From Rhodovibrionaceae bacterium (lineage in GTDB: Bacteria; Pseudomonadota; Alphaproteobacteria; Kiloniellales; DSM-21159): 44,996 nt of DNA. The position numbers were made by a program, and so were the translations under genes. The stretch is taken from the NCBI GenBank assembly GCA_028279885.1, contig JANQMX010000056.1, positions 1 to 44,996 on the forward strand. The letters are read 5' to 3'. The notes under the pieces were generated by a model that saw nothing but the letters and a program-made list of their open reading frames with translations, had not been told where the DNA came from and searched no databases. This document shows, piece after piece, positions 16,814 through 25,393 of this stretch (position 1 is the stretch's first letter; each line of letters begins with the position of its first letter).

Positions 16814-17252
16814 CGAGCGCGCCCTCCCTATCCCAATACTCGGTAATCCATTCGGCGACGACGAAGTCGCGACGGCGCCCGCGCTTTTCGTTCAAGGAGG
16901 CGAGGGTTCGCATGCCGCGCAGCCGGTCGTTCAGGGCCAGGGGGCGCAGCCATTCCACCTCGACGCTGCCGCCCATCGTTTGTCCTGTGCCGATCATCGG
17001 CCGGTGCTCCTGCACGGTTCCGTCATTGGCCAGCTCTGAGGCTGGCACCAGCGGCCGTGTCACCGCGTAGTACAGCATGGGGGGCACCGGCGTTGCCTCG
17101 GACCCCTCAGGGGTCTCGAGCAGTGCATAGCGCGGGTTGTCGTCGCCGGACGCGCTGACGAACCGGCGCACCTCGGTGGCAGAGATCGGATCGCTCCAGA
17201 ACTCGATGGAGCGGCCGACCCACGACATGACCTCGGGCGTCAGAAGGCTCAT
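16779..17252 (-). CDS. MaoC-like (FAS1-type) dehydratase, N-terminal-type subunit
   Basis: The 157-residue hot-dog protein matches the N-terminal dehydratase domain found in two-domain MaoC hydratases: ISATEVRRFVSASGDDNPRY, then PPMLYYA and a GGSVEVEWLRPLALNDRL block. It keeps the D-x-N-P start of the motif but has Tyr where the catalytic His would be, as expected of the non-catalytic half. It overlaps the upstream crotonase gene by four bases (ATGA) and the downstream partner by 35. The two halves should act together on a CoA thioester. Confidence 0.78.
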   Translation of the reverse strand: MSLLTPEVMSWVGRSIEFWSDPISATEVRRFVSASGDDNPRYALLETPEGSEATPVPPMLYYAVTRPLVPASELANDGTVQEHRPMIGTGQTMGGSVEVEWLRPLALNDRLRGMRTLASLNEKRGRRRDFVVAEWITEYWDREGALVVRERYEQILF

Positions 17253-18043
17253 ACCCCGCCCTTGCGCGCCCTGAAGTTGGGCGGACGGCGCTCGCGAAAG
17301 GCGGCCAGGCCTTCCTGGACGTCCGCGCTTTGCCCGGCCGACATGGCGAGCCAGTACTCCATGGCGTCGGCCACCTGGACGTTCTCATAGAGCGTCGCCT
17401 GGGCAATGCGCTTGTAGGACTCGATCGCGAAGGGCGCCATGGCGGAGATCTCGGCGGCCATTGCCACGGCGCGCTCGACAAGCTCTGCCGCGGGCACCAC
17501 GGCATTCACGAAGCCGAACTGCTCGGCGCGGCTGCTGGTGAGCGCCGTCCCCAGCATCACCATCTCGTTGGCGACCGCCGGCGGCAGCAGATGGGGCAGC
17601 CTCGACGACTGCCCGGCGATCGGCACGATGCCGAGCTTCGGGCCGGGGACGGCGAAGGTCGCCTCGGGGGTTGCCAGACGCAGGTCGCTATTGAGGGCGA
17701 GGCAGAAGCCGCCGGCGTAGGCGGCGCCATTGACCGCGGCGATCACCGGCTTCGTCGTCTTGCGCGGGCTCAAGAACACCTGCATGTGCTCTTCCTCGTA
17801 GAGGTGCCCAAGGTCGCCCGGTTCGATCGCCTTGATGTCGTGGCCGGCGCAGAAGGCCGAGTCGCCGGCGCCGGTCAGGACGATTGCGCTGATCGCCGCG
17901 TCACCGCTGAAGTCCGCGAAGGCGTCCAGCATCTGTCGGATCATGTCCGGCGTCATGGCGTTTCGCTTGTGCGGCCGGTCGATGGTGATGATCGCGACGC
18001 CCGCGTCGCGAACCTCCGTTCGTACGATCCCGTCCAAGATCAC
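17249..18043 (-). CDS. crotonase-family protein lacking both hydratase glutamates
   Basis: The 264-residue protein has the crotonase oxyanion segments SAFCAGHDIKA and NGAAYAGGFCLALNSDLRLA. Hand alignment to the rat enoyl-CoA hydratase motifs (GGGCEL and FGQPE, recalled) puts Cys and Gly where the two catalytic glutamates lie, so hydration by the standard mechanism is doubtful. Isomerase, hydrolase or another crotonase reaction is possible. GTG 18043 overlaps the ligase stop (GTGA); TTG 18037 has ideal spacing from AGAGGAG and is the alternative start. Neighbours are an acyl-CoA ligase and a split MaoC hydratase, so the substrate is a CoA thioester. Confidence 0.8.
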   Translation of the reverse strand: MILDGIVRTEVRDAGVAIITIDRPHKRNAMTPDMIRQMLDAFADFSGDAAISAIVLTGAGDSAFCAGHDIKAIEPGDLGHLYEEEHMQVFLSPRKTTKPVIAAVNGAAYAGGFCLALNSDLRLATPEATFAVPGPKLGIVPIAGQSSRLPHLLPPAVANEMVMLGTALTSSRAEQFGFVNAVVPAAELVERAVAMAAEISAMAPFAIESYKRIAQATLYENVQVADAMEYWLAMSAGQSADVQEGLAAFRERRPPNFRARKGGV

Positions 18044-19635
18044 ACTCCTCTCTTCCCACTTGATCCGTTGCTGCTGCCTGCGATGCCGTTGCTGTCTGAC
18101 AAGAGCTGTCTGCGAAGGATCTTGCCGCCGGCATTGCGCGGGATTTCGTCTACGAACAGCACCCGCGCCGGAACCTTGGGCGGCGAGAGCAAGGTGCGGC
18201 AGTGCTCCGTGAGCCTCTCTTGGAGGCTCGCGCCCGGCTCGGGCGCACGCACCACGACAAAGGCCCAAACCGTCTGTCCGAGAACCGCATGAGGCGCGCC
18301 TACGACGGCGACGTCGAGAACATCCGAATGTGTGGAGAGGGCGTTCTCGACCTCCAGGGGAGAGATGTTCAGGCCGCCGCGCATGATCATGTCCGAGCTG
18401 CGCCCGGAGAGATAGATGTTGCCGGCGGCGTCGATGCGGCCGATGTCCTGCGAATGGATCCAGCCGTTGCGGATGCGCTCTGCCGTCTGCGCCGTATCGC
18501 CGAGATAGCCCTGCATCAAGGTCGGCCCCCGCATGGTGATCTCGCCGGTCTCGCCGATCGGCAGGGGCCTTCCCTCGGCGTTGCGGACGACCACCTCGAA
18601 ACCGGGGCTGACCCGCCCTACGGATCCCGCATGATGCGGTGCGTCCGCCGGTTCGACCGCGGCGCCGGGAATCTCTGTCATGCCGTAGTTGGCAACCACC
18701 GAGGCGCCGCTGAAAGCACGGAAGCGCTCGATATCCGACTCGCTGATCGGCGCCGAGGCTGTATAGACCGCTCTCAGCGATGACAGGTCGTAGCCCTCGT
18801 TGCCTTCGAGAGTCCGCATCATGATCAGCATGGCGGGCACCAGAGCCGCTGTCGTGACGCGATGACGTTCGATGGTGGCCAGGGCATCCTTGGGGTGGAA
18901 GCGTTCGAGGAGGACCAGTGTCGCACCCGAACGAATGGCGGAGGCTGCGCTGAAGATCAGCCCGTAGATGGTATGGAAGGGGAGCGCACCCAAGACGGTG
19001 TCGCCGGGGGATAGCTTCCAGGTTTCCAACAGAACCTGGTGCAGCGCCTCTATGGAGGCTTTGCTATGGACGATCGCCTTGGGCTTGCCCGTGGTGCCGG
19101 AGCTGAACAGCACCACGGCGGCGTCGCCCGCCGCTTCGAACGCGCCGCCCGGCGTTGCCGGAGCGTTGGGGCCGGGCGTGAGGGCCCAACGGCGAAGCGC
19201 TCCTTCAGAGCCGCCTTCCAAGATATGCCAGGCGGCACCGTCCGGCGGTTGCAGTGCCTGGGCCGCCCGCCGGCCGGCCAGCACATGCTGTGCGCCCGTC
19301 ACCTGAAGATAGTGCGCCACGTCGGCGTTCTTGCCGGTCGGATCGCCAACCACCACGACCGCCTCGATTGCCCGAAGCGCCCAATAGGCCACCACGGACT
19401 CCGCGCAGACATCGAACAGGACCAGCACCGGCTCGCCCGCGCAAATGCCATGGTCGCGGAGCGCGCGCGCGAGCGCCTCGACATCGGAGCGCAGTTCTTC
19501 GAACGTCCGCGACACGCGTGGATCGATCACGGCCTGTTGCCCAGGCAGGCGTCGAGCATGCTCCCATAGCGCGTCGACGGCGGGCGAAGGCGCGAAGGTC
19601 TTGTCGATGAGCCCAGCTGTCGTGTCCTGCCGCAT
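18040..19635 (-). CDS. AMP-forming acyl-CoA synthetase
   Basis: This 531-residue ANL-superfamily ligase has the P-loop-like motif SSGTTGKPK (residues 178-186), the YGMTE block, the hinge region GWIHSQDIGRID and the adenylation lysine in GGKILRR (Lys505). It would activate a carboxylic acid to its CoA ester with ATP. The ATG overlaps the livF stop by one base (TGATG) and its own stop overlaps the crotonase start, so it sits in a tightly coupled operon with an importer. The imported compound is therefore probably its acid substrate, whose identity cannot be read. Confidence 0.88.
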   Translation of the reverse strand: MRQDTTAGLIDKTFAPSPAVDALWEHARRLPGQQAVIDPRVSRTFEELRSDVEALARALRDHGICAGEPVLVLFDVCAESVVAYWALRAIEAVVVVGDPTGKNADVAHYLQVTGAQHVLAGRRAAQALQPPDGAAWHILEGGSEGALRRWALTPGPNAPATPGGAFEAAGDAAVVLFSSGTTGKPKAIVHSKASIEALHQVLLETWKLSPGDTVLGALPFHTIYGLIFSAASAIRSGATLVLLERFHPKDALATIERHRVTTAALVPAMLIMMRTLEGNEGYDLSSLRAVYTASAPISESDIERFRAFSGASVVANYGMTEIPGAAVEPADAPHHAGSVGRVSPGFEVVVRNAEGRPLPIGETGEITMRGPTLMQGYLGDTAQTAERIRNGWIHSQDIGRIDAAGNIYLSGRSSDMIMRGGLNISPLEVENALSTHSDVLDVAVVGAPHAVLGQTVWAFVVVRAPEPGASLQERLTEHCRTLLSPPKVPARVLFVDEIPRNAGGKILRRQLLSDSNGIAGSSNGSSGKRGV

Positions 19636-20360
19636 CAGTCGCCTTCGCCGAGATAGGCGAGACGTATCCGCTCGTCGTCCATGACCTGGTCGGAGGGGGC
19701 GTCGAAGTCGTTGGCGCCCATGCTCAGCACGTAGGTTCTTTGCGAGACCTCCAGGACGCCGTGGACGTCCTGCTCGACGATGAGCACCGACATGCCGAGC
19801 CGCTCGGGCAAGCCGACGATGTTGCCGTACATGTCGTGCGTCGCCTTGGGCGACAGGCCGGCGGAGGGCTCGTCCAGCAGGATCAGCTTCGGCGAGATCA
19901 TCAGTGCCATGGCCAAGGCAAGCGTCTGGCGCTCGCCGCCGCTCATGGTTCCGGCGGCCTGGGCGCGCCTGTCCTTGAACACCGGAAACAGCTCGTAGGA
20001 TCTCTCTATCTGTCTTTTGCGCTCAGCCCTGGGGAGGAGATAGCCGCCGATCTGCAGGTTCTCGGTGACGGTCATGCCGGAGAAGACGTTTTCGAGCTGC
20101 GGAACGTAGCCGATGCCCCCGGCGACGATACGGCTGCTGTCGATGCCCCGGATATCGGCACCTTGAAACAGGATTTGCCCGGCGCTCCACTGGGTCAGTC
20201 CCATGATCGCGCGCAAGACCGTGGACTTGCCGCAACCGTTCGGGCCGATGACGGACACGATCTCTTCTGTATCGACGTGAAGATTGATGCCGTGCAGGAT
20301 CTCGCTGGCGTCGTAGCCGGCCTTGAGATCCAGGATCTCAAGCGTCCTGTGGCGTCCCAA
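19635..20360 (-). CDS. livF: branched-chain amino-acid-type ABC transporter ATPase
   Basis: The 241-residue ATPase has Walker A GPNGCGKST, signature MSGGERQTLALAMAL and Walker B LILLDEPSAGLSP. The TTG at 20360 is preceded by GGAGG with six bases between, inside the end of livG; a GTG at 20378 is the alternative. It pairs with the LivG-type ATPase. Substrate of the importer is judged from the operon (acid activated by the ligase) rather than from this subunit. Confidence 0.85.
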   Translation of the reverse strand: MGRHRTLEILDLKAGYDASEILHGINLHVDTEEIVSVIGPNGCGKSTVLRAIMGLTQWSAGQILFQGADIRGIDSSRIVAGGIGYVPQLENVFSGMTVTENLQIGGYLLPRAERKRQIERSYELFPVFKDRRAQAAGTMSGGERQTLALAMALMISPKLILLDEPSAGLSPKATHDMYGNIVGLPERLGMSVLIVEQDVHGVLEVSQRTYVLSMGANDFDAPSDQVMDDERIRLAYLGEGD

Positions 20361-21117
20361 GGTAAACCTCCAATACACGCGGATCGTTGTGGATGACGTT
20401 GGGTGGCCCTGACGCCAGGTTGGTCCCCGCGTCCAGCACGACGACGTTGTCGCAGACGCTGCTGATGAAATGCATGTTGTGCTCGATGATCAGAAAGGAC
20501 TTGCCGCGCTCCTCCCGGATGCGGTTGACCATGGCGATGAACTCCACGACGAGGTCGGGATGAACGCCTGCCGCGGGCTCGTCGAGCAGGATCACATCCG
20601 GGTCGCGGATCAGCACCAGGGCGATGGACAGGAGCCGCTGCTGGCCGCCCGAGAGGACGCCGGCGTAGTCGTTTTCAAGATGCGACAGCTTGACGGTCTC
20701 GAGCAGTTCTCGCGCCCGTTCGAGCAGCCGGGGCTGGCGCCGGGCGAAGGTGCCGCGCCCGAAGATCGTCGCGAAGAGGCTCTCGTCGTCCGCCTTCTGG
20801 GCGGCGAGGAGGAGATTCTCGATCAGGGTCATGCGGCGGGCCAGCTTGGTCACCTGAAAGGTGCGCATGAGGCCCCGATTGGCGACCTCCGCCGGCGACT
20901 GCCCGGTGATGTCCTCGCCCTTGAAGCGAATGACGCCGGCATCCGGCTTGAGAAAGCCCGACAGGCAGTTGAGCGCCGTGGTCTTGCCCGAGCCGTTCGG
21001 CCCGATCAGCCCGACGATCTCTCCGCTGTTGAGCGCGAAGCTGACGTCTTGCAGGGCCTTGACGCCCCGGAACGAAATGGACAGGCCGGAAACGTCGATG
21101 ATGGGGCTCGCCGCCAT
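20338..21117 (-). CDS. livG: branched-chain amino-acid-type ABC transporter ATPase
   Basis: The 259-residue ATPase has Walker A GPNGSGKTT, signature LSGGQQRLLSIALVL, Walker B VILLDEPAAGVHPD and H-loop IIEHN. The DEPAAGVHP form is typical of LivG. It lies one base after livM and overlaps livF by 23 bases. Confidence 0.88.
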   Translation of the reverse strand: MAASPIIDVSGLSISFRGVKALQDVSFALNSGEIVGLIGPNGSGKTTALNCLSGFLKPDAGVIRFKGEDITGQSPAEVANRGLMRTFQVTKLARRMTLIENLLLAAQKADDESLFATIFGRGTFARRQPRLLERARELLETVKLSHLENDYAGVLSGGQQRLLSIALVLIRDPDVILLDEPAAGVHPDLVVEFIAMVNRIREERGKSFLIIEHNMHFISSVCDNVVVLDAGTNLASGPPNVIHNDPRVLEVYLGTPQDA

Positions 21118-21118
21118 G

Positions 21119-22006
21119 TCAGAAGACCTGCTTGCGCTCAGGCAGAATGCCGTTGGGCCGCAGCAGCACGGTCAGCATGATCAGCAGTCCGATCAAAGCC
21201 AGGCGGATGTTCGCAAGCGTCACTGCCGACAGCTCGACGTAGTCGCCGATGAAGCGGGTGCTGTTGTAGAGGAGGACGATGACGGTCGCGCCCAGCAGCG
21301 AGCCGAGCAGGTTGCCCTTGCCGCCCAGGATGACGGCCGCCCAGATGATGAAGGTGACGATGGGCTCGAAAGCCTGCGGTGTGATGTAAGTTGTGAAGTG
21401 CGCGTAGAGCGCACCGGCCAGCCCGACCATCGCGGCGCCGACGACCATCGTCCGCAGCTTGAAGCTCGCGACGTCCTTTCCGAGCGACTGGCCGAAGTCC
21501 TCGTCCTCGCGGATGACCTTGAGGACCCTGCCGTAGGGCGAATGAACCAGGGCGGACGAGAGAAGGTAGCAGGCGGCCACGAGCACCAAGGTGAACCCGG
21601 CGAAGAAGAGAGGGTAGGACTCGAGCGGCACCAGCGCCGCCAAGGGCTGAGGAATGTCGCCCAGGCCGAAGGTTCCGCCGGTCAGCCATTCCTCGTTGGT
21701 GCTGATCACGCGGATGAGCTCGGCGATCGAGATGGTGACGATGGCCCAGTAGTGGACCGATAGCTTCATGGTCGGGATCGCAATCAGCGCCCCCACGATG
21801 GCGGCGATCACCGCCGCGATCGCCATGGCGATCAGGACCGGCACCCCGCTCAGCGACAGAAGCGCCGAGGCGTAGGCGCCGATCGCGAAGAACGCGACGA
21901 GGCCGAAGTTCAAGAGGCCCGCGTAGCCGTACTGAAGGTTCAGGGCCAGGGCCATGATGGCGTAGATGCCGATCAAGACGCTGAAGAACAGAGCCAGCTC
22001 GATCAT
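21119..22006 (-). CDS. livM: branched-chain amino-acid-type ABC permease
   Basis: This 295-residue permease has about eight to nine hydrophobic segments and the LivM pattern ALALNLQYGYAGLLNFGLVAF; the EDEDFGQSLGKDV cytoplasmic loop is the ATPase contact region. It starts four bases after livH and ends one base before livG. Confidence 0.87.
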   Translation of the reverse strand: MIELALFFSVLIGIYAIMALALNLQYGYAGLLNFGLVAFFAIGAYASALLSLSGVPVLIAMAIAAVIAAIVGALIAIPTMKLSVHYWAIVTISIAELIRVISTNEEWLTGGTFGLGDIPQPLAALVPLESYPLFFAGFTLVLVAACYLLSSALVHSPYGRVLKVIREDEDFGQSLGKDVASFKLRTMVVGAAMVGLAGALYAHFTTYITPQAFEPIVTFIIWAAVILGGKGNLLGSLLGATVIVLLYNSTRFIGDYVELSAVTLANIRLALIGLLIMLTVLLRPNGILPERKQVF

Positions 22007-22010
22007 GGCG

Positions 22011-22919
22011 TCAGTCCCCCTTGCTGCCTTTCATGATGCCCTTGGGGAAGAGCAGCATGACGATGATGAGCACGGCGAAGGACACCGCGAACTTGTACCC
22101 GGTCGGGATGTAGACGCTTCCCTCGACGCCGAACGGTGCGAACAGAAAGGCCCAGTCGATTGCCAGCGAGGCGTTCTCCAGGAAAGCGATCAGAAAGGAG
22201 CCGATGACCGCGCCGTAGACGTTGCCGATGCCTCCCAGGATCGTCGCGGCAAAGACCACCAGTATGATATGGACTCCCATCTCGGGCCAAAGCTGCGTGT
22301 CCATGGCGATCAGCGTGCCGCCGAGCGCGGCATAGCTGCCGACGATGAACCAGATCCAGCGAATGGTGACTTCGATGTTGATGCCGCGTGCCTTCGCCAG
22401 CGCCATGTTGTCCGACATGGCGCGCATGGCGCGCCCGAGCTGCGTATGGTTCAGCAACAGATAGAACAGGGCCATCGCCGTGAAGGAGACGATGACGATG
22501 ATCACCTGCGTATGGGTGATCACGGCCTCGCCGATGCGATAGATGGTCTCCAGCTCGTCGCTGTAGTTGTGACCTTCCACGCCCCAAATGCCGGCGACGA
22601 CCGCGCGCAGGAAGATCGACAGCCCCAGCGAAGCGATGAGCAAGACTATGCCGGGCGAACTTCGCAGCCGGCTGAACAGAGCGACGTCGCTCGACAGCGC
22701 GACGGCGCCGCCCAGAACGGCGCCCAAGACGGCGGCAATCCACAGGTTGATCTCGAGAACCGAGACGAAGAAGTAGGTGAAGTAAGCGCCCAAGAGAGCG
22801 AACTCGCCATGGGCAAAGTTGGCGAAGCGGAGCAGCGAAAAGAGTATCGTCACGCCGATCGCCAGGGAGGCGATCTCCGACCCGCGGATCACCGAGTTCA
22901 AAAGGACTTGCTCTAGCAC
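22011..22919 (-). CDS. livH: branched-chain amino-acid-type ABC permease
   Basis: The 302-residue permease has the LivH signature ILFSLLRFANFAHGEFALLGAY near its N-terminus. The frame is open to 22991, but the extra 24 residues are alanine-rich and lack a ribosome site; GTG 22919, after a GGCGAGA stretch, gives a normal LivH N-terminus. A gap of 95 bases separates it from the binding-protein gene, usual where the binding protein is made in excess. Confidence 0.83.
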   Translation of the reverse strand: MLEQVLLNSVIRGSEIASLAIGVTILFSLLRFANFAHGEFALLGAYFTYFFVSVLEINLWIAAVLGAVLGGAVALSSDVALFSRLRSSPGIVLLIASLGLSIFLRAVVAGIWGVEGHNYSDELETIYRIGEAVITHTQVIIVIVSFTAMALFYLLLNHTQLGRAMRAMSDNMALAKARGINIEVTIRWIWFIVGSYAALGGTLIAMDTQLWPEMGVHIILVVFAATILGGIGNVYGAVIGSFLIAFLENASLAIDWAFLFAPFGVEGSVYIPTGYKFAVSFAVLIIVMLLFPKGIMKGSKGD

Positions 22920-23014
22920 GATGGATGTCTCGCCGATTGGCAGCAGAGCCGCTGCGCCGTCAGGTCCCTTCGCAGGCGCAACGGCTCCCAAACACTCTGT
23001 TCTTCAGTGAAGGT

Positions 23015-24163
23015 CTACTCGACGAGATAGTCGACGAGAGCGCCGTCCTCATAGATCCGCCGCCCGAACCGTTGGCTCACCTGCACGCCATCCGCATCGA
23101 CCGAGAAATCGGACTTGGTGATGCCGCGATAGATCTCCATCGCTTTGGGGATCGCGACCCTGATCTTCGATGGGTCGGTCGAGTTCGCCAGGTTTATAGC
23201 CAGTGCGGCGACCCAGACGACGTCGTAGCCGACCGAGGTGAACCAATCGAGTTGGACGTCCTCGCCGGCGGACTCGGCGATCTTGGCAAGGACGCTGTCA
23301 TAGCGCGGGCCGGGCTCGGCAGCGATGTCGATACCCTTGATGCCTTCGCAGACTTCGGGAATGCAGCGTCCGGCCGGGTTTGCGATGTAGGGCTGATACC
23401 ATTTCCCGCGCACCTTATCCATCAAGCCGAGCTCGTAGGCCTGCTTGAAGATCACCCGCGCCGTTTCGCCGAAAGATACGGCGACGATCGCATCTGGGTT
23501 CGATTGCGCGAGACGCTGCAGCTCCGCGCGGTAGTCGGTTTTCGCTGGTTCGTAGGCAAGGTCCGCGGCGATCTCGATGTTTTGCGCCTTCAAGGCATCG
23601 CCGGTCGCCCGCGCCATGCCGACGCCAAAGGGATCGTTCATGTAGAACAGCGCCACCCGCTGGGGCGTGGCATCTTCCGCGACGAACTCCGCCAGGCCTC
23701 GGCCGAGTACGCTGTTGGTCGCAAGCATGGTGAACAGTCCATCGCCGATCTCGCGTTGCGCCTCTGAGGTGGCCGCGATGGTGATCTGGTTCTTGCCCTT
23801 GCTGACCGTGTATTTGCCAGTGGGGATCGTGACCGCCGAGGAGATGGCGCCGAGAACCAGCGGCACATCGTTCACGTCGACGAGTTTGCGCACCGCCTCG
23901 ATGCCGGCCTGCGGCTTGGACTCCGTGTCTTCGACAATGAGCTTGAGCTCTCTGCCGCCCAGCACGCCGCCGAAGGCATTGACCTCGGCCAAGGCGGCGT
24001 CGACGCCGTGCAGCGCTTTTGCGCCAGCTGAGGCGTTCGCTCCGCTGAGCGGGAGCAGCACGCCCACCTCGACCGCGTCTTCAGCCGAGACCGACGCGGC
24101 GCCGCTCCAGATGATAGCCATCGCGACAACGGCCGCGCCTGCCAATTTCCCCAGACGATACAT
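23015..24163 (-). CDS. periplasmic substrate-binding protein of Liv-type importer
   Basis: The 382-residue type I periplasmic binding protein has a signal peptide (residues 1 to about 27, ending SVSAED). The mature part shows VEVGVLLPLSGANASAGAKALHGVDAALAEVNAFGG in pieces, the LivJ/LivK N-terminal pattern. GGAGG precedes ATG 24163; the frame extends upstream to 24358 but would cover the operator. It is the first gene of the nine-gene operon ending at 16358. Because the operon carries an acyl-CoA ligase, crotonase and hydratase, the ligand is more likely a carboxylate than an amino acid. Confidence 0.85.
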   Translation of the reverse strand: MYRLGKLAGAAVVAMAIIWSGAASVSAEDAVEVGVLLPLSGANASAGAKALHGVDAALAEVNAFGGVLGGRELKLIVEDTESKPQAGIEAVRKLVDVNDVPLVLGAISSAVTIPTGKYTVSKGKNQITIAATSEAQREIGDGLFTMLATNSVLGRGLAEFVAEDATPQRVALFYMNDPFGVGMARATGDALKAQNIEIAADLAYEPAKTDYRAELQRLAQSNPDAIVAVSFGETARVIFKQAYELGLMDKVRGKWYQPYIANPAGRCIPEVCEGIKGIDIAAEPGPRYDSVLAKIAESAGEDVQLDWFTSVGYDVVWVAALAINLANSTDPSKIRVAIPKAMEIYRGITKSDFSVDADGVQVSQRFGRRIYEDGALVDYLVE

Positions 24164-24261
24164 TCCCTTTGTCCTCCGTGCCTTGGTTCGCTGCGGGTTT
24201 GTGTTTTTGGATGATGGGGGCTTATGCCGTCGTTCCGCAGCGATAACAGAAAGCCTATGGC

Positions 24262-24290
24262 ACCCTAGCGCCGTGTTCTTCAAAAAACAA
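24262..24290 (-). promoter_or_regulatory. putative promoter of the nine-gene Liv/ligase operon
   Basis: On the minus strand TTGTTT (24285-24290), 17 bases and TAGGGT (24262-24267) form a modest promoter about 100 bases upstream of the binding-protein ATG. The -35 box lies inside the palindrome at 24281-24314, so a protein bound there would block it. Confidence 0.4.
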
Positions 24291-24314
24291 GCAAGCATGA
24301 CTGTTTGTTTTTTG
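24281..24314. promoter_or_regulatory. 34-base near-palindrome, probable TetR operator
   Basis: The arms begin CAAAAAACAA on both strands; 14 of 17 positions pair between left and right halves. It stands between the divergent binding-protein gene and the tetR gene, overlapping the proposed operon promoter, with a TTGACA (24321-24326) facing tetR just beside it. No other repeat of this length was seen in the intergenic region 24164-24556. Confidence 0.65.
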
Positions 24315-24556
24315 CTATTGTTGACAAGGGTCGCAACCTTTGGAGAAAGGGCCGTCACGTTTCGGATCGGCCAGGTGAGGAGTCGTGGCTCGCTCTGGCC
24401 TCGGCAGCCGCTCTTGTGACGGCGATCGTCGAATCAGCGCGCGTGTATCCGCTTGACAATGTCGACGCTGCGACCTGCGGCGATGGTTTTGATCGATGCT
24501 AAGAGGGGGGCAGTCGATTGGCACGGCTCAAGCGCCACGACGGTAAGGGACATGCG

Positions 24557-25177
24557 ATGAAGCAAGCAAAGCTATCGAACAAGAACGAGTTGCGCTCTGC
24601 GAGGATGAGACAGCGCGTCTTGGAAGAAACGCTCGAGTGCATATTCGCTCTTGGATATCAGAACGCATCGACCGTCGAGATTGCCAGAAGGGCGGGCGTT
24701 TCGCGTGGCGCAATGCTGCATCATTACCCTTCAAAGGAGGAGCTGGTCTGCGCGGCCTATGAGAGTCTTCTGAAACAAGAGATCGATCAGCTTCGCGCCA
24801 TCGCCGGCAGCTACGCGGAGGGCGAAGTATCGTTGGACGACTTCGTCGACTATCTGTGGTCGCGGTTCTCCGGTCGATCCTTCATGATAAACATCGACTT
24901 CATAGCCGCTGCGCGCACGAACCCGAACCTGAAGGAGCGCGTCGAGAGGGTGCGGCAAGAGTATCACGAGTCGTTGGACTCTATCTGGCGGCAGTTCTTC
25001 GCCGACAAAGATCTGCCTGAGCATGAGGCGCAGGTGATCCTCAACTTGACGCTCTGCTTCTTGCGCGGGATGGGCGTGCAATGTGCTGTGCAAGATGACC
25101 GGGCAAACCTTGATTTGCTCGCATCCCATTGGAAGGCTCATCTCAAAGGGCTAATTTCAAGCAAGACCGATGGATGA
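24557..25177 (+). CDS. TetR-family transcriptional regulator
   Basis: This 206-residue regulator has an N-terminal helix-turn-helix (STVEIARRAGVSRGAMLHHY, about residues 39-58) and an all-helical ligand domain. I start at ATG 24557 after AAGGGA; TTG 24518 after AGAGGGGGG would add 13 residues and cannot be excluded. It is divergent from the nine-gene import/CoA operon, with a long palindrome between, so it probably represses that operon until the substrate or its CoA ester binds. Confidence 0.87.
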   Translation: MKQAKLSNKNELRSARMRQRVLEETLECIFALGYQNASTVEIARRAGVSRGAMLHHYPSKEELVCAAYESLLKQEIDQLRAIAGSYAEGEVSLDDFVDYLWSRFSGRSFMINIDFIAAARTNPNLKERVERVRQEYHESLDSIWRQFFADKDLPEHEAQVILNLTLCFLRGMGVQCAVQDDRANLDLLASHWKAHLKGLISSKTDG

Positions 25178-25393
25178 GAGTCGCCTTTTGCTTTTCTGGC
25201 TGATCAGTGCCGGACCGCGCCGAGACTGCCGTCGCCGAAAGCCTCTCCGCTCGACTCATGGAGGCAGCCTCTGAGGAGAGCAACGCGATCTTGCCGATTC
25301 TCGAACGGCACGGAAGGAAATGTGAGCTGGGTTCGAATTAAGTGGGCTCTTCACACAGCCGCTCGGAAAGGGTCCTGCCAATATCGTTTGTTG

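Noticed and set aside
24164-24358. Longer start for the Liv-type binding protein at 24358
   Set aside because: It would add 65 residues ahead of a clean signal peptide and cover the operon promoter and palindrome; GGAGG stands before ATG 24163.
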